Of a stretch of 64,000 nucleotides of DNA, positions 16,588 through 25,127 are shown piece after piece. Position numbers and translations under genes: made by a program. The stretch spans positions 62,001 through 126,000 of the forward strand of contig NZNS01000010.1 of the NCBI GenBank assembly GCA_002694985.1, written 5' to 3'. The number at the start of each line of letters is the position of its first letter. Position 1 is the first letter of the stretch. The notes beneath the pieces are model-generated. The model had not been told where the DNA came from, made no database searches, and saw nothing but the letters and a program-made list of their open reading frames with translations. This DNA is from Parvibaculum sp. (GTDB taxonomy: Bacteria > Pseudomonadota > Alphaproteobacteria > Parvibaculales > Parvibaculaceae).

Positions 16588-17127
16588 CTACCGGTCTTCA
16601 ATGCAGACCGCTTGCATATACTTCTTGTCGTCGGCGGCCTTGGTGAAGAGCAGGAAGCCTTTGTAATGCTTGCTGTCCGTTTCGGCCTTGTAGGTTGCCG
16701 TGTATGTATCCGGCATCTTCACGCCGCTCGGCGTATAGGCCGCTGGCTGCTTTTCGAAGTTGAACGGCTTGATCTTCTTGTAGCTGTCATTGTTGCAATA
16801 GACGCCGCCCCAGCGAATGGTGCTCGCATTGCCGTCATAGACGGCAAGCAGGCACCTGCCGTCGCGCGGACGAAAGCGGATTGTCGCGTCATTGTCGCCC
16901 TGCACCTTGTTATCGCTGTCGACATAGACCTTCAGATATTTTTCCTTCACCGAAGAGCTTTCGTTATGTTTGGTGTAGGTGTCGACGCAGTTGATGTTCT
17001 GCCCTTCGCTCGCCTCAAGACTCGCCTTTGCATCCTTGTAGCAATTGCACTTGTATTTGGCCGCAGCCGCCGGCGTCGCCGCGAAGGCCCCCGCAACAAG
17101 AGCCGCGCCAAGAATCATATATCGCAT
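16588..17127 (-). CDS. Exported cysteine-containing protein of unknown function
   Basis: 179 residues from the ATG at 17127, just after a strong GGAGG. The signal peptide covers about residues 1-22 (MRYMILGAALVAGAFA...AAAA). The mature part has several cysteines (CNCYKDAK near the start, NINC, RCLL, VYCNN, AVCIEDR at the end) that could form disulfides, and a Lys/Asp/Tyr-rich, beta-looking middle. No family is recognised. The gene is somewhat less GC-rich than its surroundings. It lies between the secretin-like lipoprotein and the divergent sulfatase; probably periplasmic or secreted. Confidence 0.7.
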   Translation of the reverse strand: MRYMILGAALVAGAFAATPAAAAKYKCNCYKDAKASLEASEGQNINCVDTYTKHNESSSVKEKYLKVYVDSDNKVQGDNDATIRFRPRDGRCLLAVYDGNASTIRWGGVYCNNDSYKKIKPFNFEKQPAAYTPSGVKMPDTYTATYKAETDSKHYKGFLLFTKAADDKKYMQAVCIEDR

Positions 17128-17320
17128 TTTAACCTCCGGGGGTTTTGCGGGTTTACGGCAGGCGCACAAGCCGCGCCGCCCTGTCAATTAATTGGCATAT
17201 AACGTGCCACATTTAAACCCCTCAGACATATATTCCGGCGGACGGCCTTGCCCGCGACAGAAAATGGTCCTGAAAAGGCACATGACGGTCTGCTTGACGC
17301 AGAACTTAACGTCATTAATC

Positions 17321-19012
17321 ATGCCAAAAGTTTCAAAGGGACAGGGGCGTAGCTTGAAAAAGTGGCAGATTTACTCGCTGGCGGCAGCCGTCATCGTCAC
17401 GGCGCTGGCGGGCTCGGCCTATACGTTCCGCAAGGATATCGTTCTCTATGCGGTGGCGACACGTGCGCGCGACGCAACAAAGGTGGCGCCCAACCGCGAA
17501 ATCATCTGGGAGAAGGGGCCCGAAGTGGCGAGCGTTCCGGCAGAGAAGCGCCCGCCCAATATCGTCGTCATCCTCGCCGACGATCTCGGCTTCAACGATA
17601 TCAGCTATTTCGGCGGCGGCCTCATCGAGACACCAAATATCGACACGCTTGCACGAGAGGGCGCGAATTTCTCTCATGCCTATGCCGGCACGGCGGCCTG
17701 CGCACCATCGCGCGCCATGCTCATGACCGGACGCTACGGCACACGCACCGGCTTCGAATTCACGCCGACGCCGCCTGGCATGACGAAGATCGTCGACATG
17801 TTCTACAATGACGGCACACGTCTGCATGAAATGATCTTCGACGAGACGGCGGCAGAAAATGCTCCGCCGTTCAAGGAACAGGGCTTGCCCGGATCGGAGA
17901 TCACGCTGGCCGAAGCGTTGAAGCCGCAGGGCTATCACACAATGCATATCGGGAAATGGCATCTCGGAAATTCACCCGAGTTCCTTCCCAATGCACAGGG
18001 CTTCGACGAAAGCGTGATGCTGGAGAGCGGACTCTTCCTGCCGGAAGACAGCCCCGATGTCGTGAATGCCAAACTGCCATTCGATCCGTTCGACCAGTTT
18101 TTCTGGGCACGGATGCAATATGCGACATCTTACAATGGCGGCGAGTGGTTCGAGCCGAAGGGCTATCTCACCGATTTCTATACGGATGAAGCGGTGAAGG
18201 CGATCGAGGCAAACAGGAACCGTCCCTTCTTCCTCTACCTCGCCCATTGGGCCGTACATACGCCGCTACAAGCCTCGAAAGCCGACTATGACGCGCTTTC
18301 ACATATCGAGAACCACCGCGAACGCGTCTATGCGGCGATGATCCGCGCACTCGACCGCAGCGTTGGCCGCGTGATGGAGGCGCTGAAGGAGAATGGCCTG
18401 GACGACAACACCATCGTCATCTTCTCAAGCGACAATGGCGCGCCGGGCTATATTGGTATTCCTGACGTGAACAAGCCCTATCGCGGCTGGAAGCTCACCT
18501 ATTTCGAAGGCGGCATTCGTGTGCCTTTCTTCGTGCGCTGGCCGGGCCGGATCAAAGCCGGCACGGAGCGGGACATGCCGGTCGCCCATCTCGACATCTT
18601 TCCGACGCTGGTCGCCGCCGCCGGTGCGCCGCTGCCGGCCGGCCGCGTGATCGACGGCATCGACATTCTGCCTTATGCGACAGGCGTCGCGCACAGGCCC
18701 GCCCCTGAACGTCCGATCTTCTGGCGCGATGGCCATTATCATGCCGTGCGCATGAACGGCTGGAAGCTTCAGTACCTCGCACGCCCGGACAAGGTCTGGC
18801 TCTTCAACCTGAACGAAGACCCGACCGAACAGCACAATGTCGCGGACAAGTACCCGGAGAAGGTGGCGGAACTGAAAGCGCTGATCGAAGCGCATGACGC
18901 AACGCAGCGTGAGCCGCTTTTTCCGGCTGTCGCGGAAATGCCGGTCACGATCGACAAGACGCTTGAGGAAGAAGCGACGCCGGAAGACGAATATATCTAC
19001 TGGCCGGGCTGA
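17321..19012 (+). CDS. Membrane-anchored sulfatase (arylsulfatase family)
   Basis: 563 residues from the ATG at 17321; a TTG at 17354 with a better GGGACAGGGG spacing is a serious alternative. There is one N-terminal membrane anchor (about 15-36). The type I sulfatase signature CAPSR (C127), whose Cys must be converted to formylglycine, follows the metal ligands LADDLG (D87, D88) and is followed by TGRYGTRTG; further ligands are in FSSDNGAPG. It cleaves sulfate esters, probably at the periplasmic face. No formylglycine-generating enzyme or anaerobic maturase is encoded nearby; it may be elsewhere in the genome. Substrate unknown. Confidence 0.88.
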   Translation: MPKVSKGQGRSLKKWQIYSLAAAVIVTALAGSAYTFRKDIVLYAVATRARDATKVAPNREIIWEKGPEVASVPAEKRPPNIVVILADDLGFNDISYFGGGLIETPNIDTLAREGANFSHAYAGTAACAPSRAMLMTGRYGTRTGFEFTPTPPGMTKIVDMFYNDGTRLHEMIFDETAAENAPPFKEQGLPGSEITLAEALKPQGYHTMHIGKWHLGNSPEFLPNAQGFDESVMLESGLFLPEDSPDVVNAKLPFDPFDQFFWARMQYATSYNGGEWFEPKGYLTDFYTDEAVKAIEANRNRPFFLYLAHWAVHTPLQASKADYDALSHIENHRERVYAAMIRALDRSVGRVMEALKENGLDDNTIVIFSSDNGAPGYIGIPDVNKPYRGWKLTYFEGGIRVPFFVRWPGRIKAGTERDMPVAHLDIFPTLVAAAGAPLPAGRVIDGIDILPYATGVAHRPAPERPIFWRDGHYHAVRMNGWKLQYLARPDKVWLFNLNEDPTEQHNVADKYPEKVAELKALIEAHDATQREPLFPAVAEMPVTIDKTLEEEATPEDEYIYWPG

Positions 19013-19104
19013 CGAGGCCAAGCGGCGACACTGCCCGCCACGGCCAGGACGCGCCAGGGATGCGAGATAGATGGAACTCATTCTGCATATTGGCGACGGC
19101 CCGC

Positions 19105-19458
19105 TCACCTCTCCGGGCGTGTCCAGATCCAGCTTCCACCAATCAGTGCCGCCACGACCGGCGCCAGCGACCAGGGCAGAGGCGCGAACAGGAGCGAAAT
19201 GGCAATGCTGATCGCGAAAGCAGCAAGTGCTGCCTGTTTGCCCTTCCGCGAAATCGCCCCTCGTTCCCGCCACAGCCGGATGTGAACGCCGAATTTCGGA
19301 TGGTCGAGAAGCCGCTGCTCCAGCGCCTCGTTGCTGCGCGCAAAACAGAACGCAGCAAGAATGAGAAACGGCACCGTCGGCAGGAGCGGCAGAACCGCAC
19401 CGATCCCGCCCAGCCCGAGCGCGATAAATCCGGCAATCAGATAAACTATCCTAGGCAA
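19105..19458 (-). CDS. DUF454 (YbaN) family inner-membrane protein
   Basis: 117 residues, starting at a TTG preceded by GGAG six bases upstream. Two hydrophobic stretches at each end (about 5-40 and 75-110) flank a cytoplasmic loop with LLDHPKFGVHIRLWRE and GAISRKGK, the hallmark of DUF454/YbaN proteins (GLGxIGxxLPLLPTxPFLLLAAFCFARSS-type opening). They are small inner-membrane proteins of unknown function, often near respiratory or haem genes. Here the neighbours are a sulfatase and a tRNA gene, which give no clue. Confidence 0.85.
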   Translation of the reverse strand: MPRIVYLIAGFIALGLGGIGAVLPLLPTVPFLILAAFCFARSNEALEQRLLDHPKFGVHIRLWRERGAISRKGKQAALAAFAISIAISLLFAPLPWSLAPVVAALIGGSWIWTRPER

Positions 19459-19533
19459 CGGAAACTCCGCATGGCGGCTGTCCGCACGGAGAAACGGTAC
19501 ACCCGTTCGAACTCTTTTTCATGGAGAAGGAAC

Positions 19534-19551
19534 CCATTCCCGGGGGAATGG
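19534..19551 (-). terminator. Hairpin after tRNA-Arg
   Basis: 7-bp stem CCATTCC/GGAATGG with a 4-base loop directly after (and touching the CCA of) the tRNA, followed on the minus strand by GTTCCTTCTC. It is a weak candidate because the T-run is interrupted. Confidence 0.35.
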
Positions 19552-19625
19552 TGCGCCCGGAACGATTCGAACGTCCGACCCTCAGATTCGTAGTCTGATG
19601 CTCTATCCAGCTGAGCTACGGGCGC
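19549..19625 (-). tRNA. tRNA-Arg (anticodon ACG)
   Basis: The minus strand folds as a complete 77-nt tRNA with encoded CCA: acceptor GCGCCCG paired with CGGGCGC, D-arm GCTCAGCTGGATAGAGC, anticodon arm CAGA-CTACGAA-TCTG giving anticodon ACG (A34 to be converted to inosine by TadA), and T-loop GTTCGAATC. It reads CGU/CGC/CGA arginine codons. No integrase or repeated tRNA 3' end is seen nearby, so there is no sign of an inserted island at this locus. Confidence 0.97.
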
Positions 19626-19815
19626 ATGCACATCGCGGAACCCCAAGGGGGCAGGCGGATATTTCCACCATCTCGTCGAAGGCGGGCCACTCTTAAAGCC
19701 TTGAAGGCTCAAAGGCAAGGGGGCGCAGAGGCCAAATCGGGGGCCCCTGCCCCAAAAAATCCGCCGGAAGCCGCGAGACTTGTCCACCTTCCTCACCTTT
19801 CAGGATCACCGAGCC

Positions 19816-20847
19816 TCAAATTTTGTGACGATCCCTGTAGGACATGGCGGCACCCAGCGTCCCGGCCTCATAGACGGCACGAGCGACAGCACGGGCAACG
19901 CAATCCGCCGCCATTGCGCCGAGCGCCGAAAGCGGGCCGTGCCGCGCCTCGTGGCCGAGCTCATAAGCGCCCGTAGCCAGAACGAAGATCGTGTCCCCGT
20001 CGACCGGAGCATGAACAGGGCGGATGGCGCGCGCAAGCCCGTCCTGCGCCATGATGGCGATACGACGGGCATCGGCGGGTGTGAGGTCCGCATTGGTCGC
20101 GACGACGCCGATGGTGGTGTTGCCGCCTGGGGAAGCGTCGGCCTTGGAGCCCGCCAGAGGATCGAGAGCGGCAAATCCGCCCGGCTCGGGTATGCCACGG
20201 CCGCCGAACTCGCCATCCATCTCGAAGGGTGCCGCCCAGAAGCGGTCCGTGCCGGGCGCGACCACGGCGCCGAAGGGATTGGCGGCAATGAGTGCGCCGA
20301 CGGCAAGGCCGCTTTCCGTCACCGCGGAGGCAGAGCCGAGCCCGCCCTTGTATTTTCCCGCAATGGCGCCGAGCCCCGCGCCCGCATTGCCAAGCGCAAA
20401 ATCGGCGGCTGCCGCCTCGCACGCCGCCTTGCCCAATGCACGATAGGGCGGCTCCTCACCCCATTGCTTGTTTCCGCCATTGGCGAGGTCGAAAAGGATC
20501 GCGGCAGGCACGATGGGGGAGACGAGCGGGCTGGAGCCGGCCCGGTAGCCCCTTCCCCGCGCGCCAAGCCAGGCGGCGGCGCCGGAGGCGGCATCGAGCC
20601 CCCAGGAAGACCCGCCCGAAAGAACGATCGCATCCACCGCATCGACCAGACAGGACGGGTCCAGCAGATCGGTTTCGCGCGTACCGGGCCCGCCGCCGCG
20701 CACATCGCCACCCGCGACCGCGCGCGCTTCGGGCAGGACCACCGTAACGCCGGTTCGCGCTGCCTCGTCCGCAGCATTGCCGACAAGAATGCCTCCTACA
20801 TCGCCAATGTGATTGCGGGGGCCTTTGCGAATAACGCCGAAGTGCAT
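19816..20847 (-). CDS. P1 family peptidase / NylC-DmpA type N-terminal-nucleophile hydrolase
   Basis: 343 residues; the ATG follows GAGAGG. P1 (S58) hallmarks: opening NHIGDVGGILVGNA, ETDLLDP, LSGGSSWGLDAASG, and GKYKGGLGSAS. The autoproteolysis site is GGN-TTIGVVATNADL, cutting between N243 and T244 so that T244 becomes the nucleophile, as at Asn-Thr in the nylon-oligomer hydrolase NylC; DmpA-type aminopeptidases use Gly-Ser instead. It is likely a cytoplasmic aminopeptidase or amide hydrolase. It is divergent from the gamma-glutamyltransferase gene 127 bases away, which also acts on small peptides; joint use is speculative. Confidence 0.88.
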   Translation of the reverse strand: MHFGVIRKGPRNHIGDVGGILVGNAADEAARTGVTVVLPEARAVAGGDVRGGGPGTRETDLLDPSCLVDAVDAIVLSGGSSWGLDAASGAAAWLGARGRGYRAGSSPLVSPIVPAAILFDLANGGNKQWGEEPPYRALGKAACEAAAADFALGNAGAGLGAIAGKYKGGLGSASAVTESGLAVGALIAANPFGAVVAPGTDRFWAAPFEMDGEFGGRGIPEPGGFAALDPLAGSKADASPGGNTTIGVVATNADLTPADARRIAIMAQDGLARAIRPVHAPVDGDTIFVLATGAYELGHEARHGPLSALGAMAADCVARAVARAVYEAGTLGAAMSYRDRHKI

Positions 20848-20974
20848 ATCTGAAGCCTCTCGTATCGCGGGACGGGGCTGCTAGGATACGGATCAGCCCG
20901 GTTGGGGCACACCATAGCAAATCCGCAGGCGCCACTGCCCGCGCGACCTGAAATAAGGCGGGAGATTGTTTTCC

Positions 20975-22714
20975 ATGAAGATGACGCGAATTCTGCCGGC
21001 GCTGGCCATCGTCGCAGCCGCGCTGCTGCTCATCCTTGGAATTACCGCCTCCTGGTGGCGGAGCGATACGCCAGAACCCGCCCCCTTCATGATCGCAGCG
21101 GCGAACCCCTATGCAACCGAAGCGGGCGCCAAGATCCTGCGGGCGGGGGGCAGTGCCGTGGACGCGGCGATTGCCATACAGGCCGTTCTCTCGCTGGTCG
21201 AGCCCGAATCTTCGGGCCTTGCGGGCGGTGCCTTCATGATGCATTTCGACCCTTTGAGCGGCGCCATCGAAGCCTATGACGGCCGGGAGACGGCGCCGAT
21301 GGGCGCGACAGCGGAGCTCTTCCTCGACGAAGAAGGCAACCCGCTGCCCTTTCTCGAAGCGATGATCGGCGGAAGCTCTGTCGGTACGCCGGGCGTCGTG
21401 AAGATGCTTTGGCTCGCACATGAAGATCACGGGAAGCTTCAATGGGCCGAACTCTTCAAGCCCGCGATCAAGCTGGCGGAAGAAGGGTTTGCCGTGCCGC
21501 CCAAGCTCGCGGAAGCCATTGCTCGCGATCCGGTGCTGATGAACATGCCGGTGGCGCAGGATTATTTCTACCGGCTCGACGTGAACGGGGAACGCATCCC
21601 CGCTCAAAAAGGCGATGTGCTGAAGAACCCGGCCTATGCGGCAACGCTGAAGAGGATCGCAAGCGAAGGCGAAAAGGGGTTTTATGAAGGGCCGGTGGCG
21701 CAGGCCATCGTGGACGCGGTGCAGAATGCGCCTGCGCGGCCGGGCACACTGTCACTTGAGGATTTCGCCGCCTACGAAGCCAAGAAGCGCGAACCTGTTT
21801 GCGCGCCCTATCGCGAATATCGCATCTGCTCCATGCCGCCACCGACTTCGGGCGGGCTAACCGCGCTTCAGATCCTCGGCATCCTGCAGAATTACGACCT
21901 GAAGGGCATGGGCCCAATGACGCTGACCGCCGTGCACTTCATCGCGGAAGCGGAGAAGCTCGCTTATGCGGATCGCGACAAATATATCGGCGACCCGGAT
22001 TTCGTCGATGTTCCGGTCGAGGCGATGCTCGATCCCGCCTATCTCGAGGCGCGCGCGAACCGGATCGATGCCAGCTTTTCGATGAAGAAGGCAGAGGCGG
22101 GCGAGCCCGTGGACCGCCGCGCCATGAACCGGGGGTTGAACCAGCCGATCGACAAGCCCTCGACCAGCCATTTCAGCATTCTCGACAGCGAAGGTAATGT
22201 TGTCTCCATGACCACATCGGTCGAAGGGCCGTTCGGCTCTCACCTGATGGCGGGCGGCATGATGCTCAATAACCAGCTCACCGATTTTTCCTTCATGCCG
22301 GAGGAAGACGGAAAGCCGGTCGCAAATGCCGTGGCGCCGGGCAAGCGTCCGCGCTCGTCCATGACGCCGGTCATCGTTCTCACCAAGGATGGTGATTTTC
22401 ATGCTGCCATCGGATCACCCGGCGGCAGCCGCATCATCGGCTATGTGACGCAGACCCTGATCGCACTGATCGACTGGGACATGGACATGAGAGCTGCCAT
22501 TAGCCTGCCGCGCTTCATCGACCGGAACGGGCCGCTCGAAATCGAGGCCGGGACGGTACTCGAACAAATGACGGCGGACCTTGAATCGCTCGGCCATGAA
22601 GTGAAAGCCGTTCCGCTGATGAGCGGGCTGCACGGCATTCTCGTCACGCCGGAGGGGCTCGATGGTGGTGCCGATCCGCGCCGTGACGGCAATGTGGTGA
22701 CGGGCCAACCCTAG
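20975..22714 (+). CDS. ggt: Gamma-glutamyltransferase
   Basis: 579 residues from the ATG at 20975, with GGCGGGAG ten bases upstream. An N-terminal membrane-type signal (about 5-28) exports it. The family opening AAANPYATEAGAKILRAGG and SSGLAGGAF are present, and the autocleavage site is KPS-TSHFSILD, where T397 becomes the nucleophile of the small subunit (TSH in place of the usual TTH). Later motifs MNNQLTDF-like (LNNQLTDFSF) and GSPGGSRII bind the glutamyl group. It hydrolyses or transfers the gamma-glutamyl group of glutathione in the periplasm. It is convergent with glk. Confidence 0.93.
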   Translation: MKMTRILPALAIVAAALLLILGITASWWRSDTPEPAPFMIAAANPYATEAGAKILRAGGSAVDAAIAIQAVLSLVEPESSGLAGGAFMMHFDPLSGAIEAYDGRETAPMGATAELFLDEEGNPLPFLEAMIGGSSVGTPGVVKMLWLAHEDHGKLQWAELFKPAIKLAEEGFAVPPKLAEAIARDPVLMNMPVAQDYFYRLDVNGERIPAQKGDVLKNPAYAATLKRIASEGEKGFYEGPVAQAIVDAVQNAPARPGTLSLEDFAAYEAKKREPVCAPYREYRICSMPPPTSGGLTALQILGILQNYDLKGMGPMTLTAVHFIAEAEKLAYADRDKYIGDPDFVDVPVEAMLDPAYLEARANRIDASFSMKKAEAGEPVDRRAMNRGLNQPIDKPSTSHFSILDSEGNVVSMTTSVEGPFGSHLMAGGMMLNNQLTDFSFMPEEDGKPVANAVAPGKRPRSSMTPVIVLTKDGDFHAAIGSPGGSRIIGYVTQTLIALIDWDMDMRAAISLPRFIDRNGPLEIEAGTVLEQMTADLESLGHEVKAVPLMSGLHGILVTPEGLDGGADPRRDGNVVTGQP

Positions 22715-22725
22715 AGGCGGAGGCG

Positions 22726-23736
22726 TCACGCATCCCTTGCCGCACGGGCGAGACCGAGCAGCGCCGCATCCTTGCGGCAGATGACATGGACGGGAATGCG
22801 CGAAAGCCATGCGCTGAAACGGCCCTTCGCCTCGAAGCGAGCGCGGAAAATTTCCTCGCTGAAGAGGCCCGGTCCACCCGCGAGCCAGCTCGGCACGATG
22901 CCGCCGCCGATATAGATGCCGCCGCGAGCGCCGATGGTGAGGGCGAGATCGCCCGCGACCGCGCCGAGCCAGCCGCAGAAAAGCTGCACCGTTTCCGATG
23001 CGATATCGCAGGTGCCGCGCCTTGCCCGCTCGGCAATATCCGGCGGCGTGAGCGCGGGATCGGCCTCCTTGCCGGAAAGGGCGGCAAGCGCCCCGTAAAG
23101 CGTGACGAGCCCCGGACCAGACAGCACGCGCTCCACCGAGACGTGGCCGTAGCGCGCCCGCAGCCAGGCAATGACCGCCGCTTCCCGGTCATTCCCGGCG
23201 GCGAGATCGACATGACCGCCCTCGCCCGGCACCACTACCTCCTCGCCTGCACCGAAAACGAGCGATGCGACACCGAGCCCCGTACCGGCGCCAAGTATGC
23301 CGACCGGCTCGCCTGCGAGCGCTTCGCGCGCGGGACCGACAGGTGAAAGATCCGATGCTTCCAGACCTGGAATTGACAAGGCGAGCGCGGCGAAGTCGTT
23401 CATCAAGCGCGGTCTTTCAACGCCCGCCACGCGCGCCAGAGCTTCCGCCGTGACATTCCAGCGGCTGTTCGTCATGGAAATATACGCCGCATTGCCCTTC
23501 CCCTCGACCGGGCCGGCAGCGCACACCGCCGCGCCCGCGAGCGTGGGGCGCCCCGCATTATCAAGAAAATGCGCCAGCGCCGTTTCAAGGCCGGGATAAT
23601 CCGCTGTCCGATAGATGGTGGGCGAGGCAACATCGATGCCCCCGGCCTTCACTCGCGCCAGCGAAAAACGCGCATTGGTGCCGCCTATATCGGCAACGAG
23701 GAGAGAATTATCCGTCCTGCCCATATCGGCCGTCAT
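22726..23736 (-). CDS. glk: Glucokinase
   Basis: 336 residues. This is a bacterial (hexokinase-unrelated) glucokinase: LLVADIGGTNARFSLA is the phosphate-1/ATP motif, NDFAALALS carries the catalytic Asp, GAGTGLGVA and PGEGGHVD bind ATP and glucose, and GGGIVP closes the adenosine pocket. It phosphorylates glucose to glucose-6-phosphate in the cytoplasm. Its ATG overlaps the otsA stop (ATGA), so it is the last gene of the trehalose operon. Glucose released by the GH15 enzyme of the same operon would be its substrate, and its product feeds OtsA again. Confidence 0.94.
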   Translation of the reverse strand: MTADMGRTDNSLLVADIGGTNARFSLARVKAGGIDVASPTIYRTADYPGLETALAHFLDNAGRPTLAGAAVCAAGPVEGKGNAAYISMTNSRWNVTAEALARVAGVERPRLMNDFAALALSIPGLEASDLSPVGPAREALAGEPVGILGAGTGLGVASLVFGAGEEVVVPGEGGHVDLAAGNDREAAVIAWLRARYGHVSVERVLSGPGLVTLYGALAALSGKEADPALTPPDIAERARRGTCDIASETVQLFCGWLGAVAGDLALTIGARGGIYIGGGIVPSWLAGGPGLFSEEIFRARFEAKGRFSAWLSRIPVHVICRKDAALLGLARAARDA

Positions 23737-25127
23737 TTGCCTCCCTGACGATCCGGGCCCGGCACATTCGCCAGTTCGGTCAGAAAATCATCGCGCCAAT
23801 GTGCGACATCCTCCTTTAGCAAACGATCCATCAGGGCCTCGAAACGCTCACGACGTTCCTGCAGGCTCATGTAACGCGCAATCTGGAGTGCGTCCGCCAC
23901 TCCCTTTATGTCATAGGGGTTCACGATGATCGCCTCCGGCATCTGGTAGGAGGCGCCCGCGAAGCGCGAAAGAACAAGAACCCCGGGATCTTCAGGGTCC
24001 TGTGCGGCCATATACTCCTTGGCGACGAGGTTCATGCCGTCGCGGAGCGGCGTCACCAGGCCGATCTTGCTCGCGCGATACAGACCGGAAAGCGAGCGCC
24101 GCGCCATGGGACGGTTCAGATAGCGCAGCGGCGTCCAGTCAAACTCGCCATAGCTGCCGTTGATGTGACCGGAAAGCCCATCGAGCTCCTCGCGCATCTC
24201 ACGATATTCCTGCACATCGCCTCGCGACGTGGCGGCGATCTGGAGATAGGAGACTTCGCGGCGCGTCTCGGGATAGTCCTGCAGCAGCCGCTCATAGGCG
24301 TGAAAACGTTCAGCGATGCCCTTGGTGTAATCGAGGCGGTCGACACCGACGATCTGTGTACGGCCATTCAGCGATATCGTCGCCTTTTCATATTGCTTCT
24401 TCGCATCCTTGTCGGTCGCGGCCATGCGCGCGAAGCCTTCCGTATCAATGCCGATGGGGAAGGCGCGCACCGTCACCGTGCGGCCGAAACAGTGAAGCTT
24501 GTCGCCCTCCACGCGGCCATGTGCCTCGCGCACTACGTAGTCGCGGAAGCGCTCGCAATCGCGCTCCGTCTGAAAGCCGAGAACGTCATAGGCAAAAAGG
24601 CCGCGCACCATTGCGTCATGATGCGGCAGTGCCGAGAGCACTTCGCGCGCCGGGAAGGGAATGTGCAGGAAAAAGCCGATCGACTGCTTGGCGCCCATGT
24701 GGCGCAGCTCGTTGCCGAATGCGAGGAAGTGATAATCGTGAACCCAGATCGTATCGTCCGCCTTCAGTAGTGGGTGAAGCACACGCGCGAACTTTGCGTT
24801 GACGCGCCTGTAACCCTCGTAATAGCGGCGGTCGAAGGCCGTGAGATCGATGCGGTAATGGAAGAGCGGCCAGAGACAGCGGTTTGCGAAACCGTTGTAG
24901 TATTCCTCATGCTCCTCGGCGCTGAGATCGACGGTCGCAAGCGAGAGATTGCCGGCGCTCTCGATCTTCGCCTGATCCTGGCCATGTTCGTCAACCTTGC
25001 CGCTCCAGCCATACCAGAGCCCGCCACGCGCCTTCAGTGCATCGACCAGAGCAACCGCCAGCCCACCAGCTCGCGCGGCATCCTTCACCGGGCCGACACG
25101 ATTGGAAACGACAACGAGACGGCTCAT
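23733..25127 (-). CDS. otsA: Trehalose-6-phosphate synthase
   Basis: 464 residues from the ATG at 25127, which overlaps the GH15 stop by ATGA. GT20 features: opening [21 protein letters not shown] (substrate loop), [46 protein letters not shown], and near the C-terminus [15 protein letters not shown] and LVLSRFAGA. It joins UDP-glucose and glucose-6-phosphate to form trehalose-6-phosphate. It is translationally coupled to both neighbours, GH15 before and glk after. With otsB three genes earlier the pathway to trehalose, an osmoprotectant, is complete. Confidence 0.96.
   Translation of the reverse strand: MSRLVVVSNRVGPVKDAARAGGLAVALVDALKARGGLWYGWSGKVDEHGQDQAKIESAGNLSLATVDLSAEEHEEYYNGFANRCLWPLFHYRIDLTAFDRRYYEGYRRVNAKFARVLHPLLKADDTIWVHDYHFLAFGNELRHMGAKQSIGFFLHIPFPAREVLSALPHHDAMVRGLFAYDVLGFQTERDCERFRDYVVREAHGRVEGDKLHCFGRTVTVRAFPIGIDTEGFARMAATDKDAKKQYEKATISLNGRTQIVGVDRLDYTKGIAERFHAYERLLQDYPETRREVSYLQIAATSRGDVQEYREMREELDGLSGHINGSYGEFDWTPLRYLNRPMARRSLSGLYRASKIGLVTPLRDGMNLVAKEYMAAQDPEDPGVLVLSRFAGASYQMPEAIIVNPYDIKGVADALQIARYMSLQERRERFEALMDRLLKEDVAHWRDDFLTELANVPGPDRQGGK

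Noticed and set aside
19549..19815. tRNA-Arg as an integration site for a mobile element
   Set aside because: No integrase, no repeat of the tRNA 3' end and normal housekeeping-type genes on both sides.
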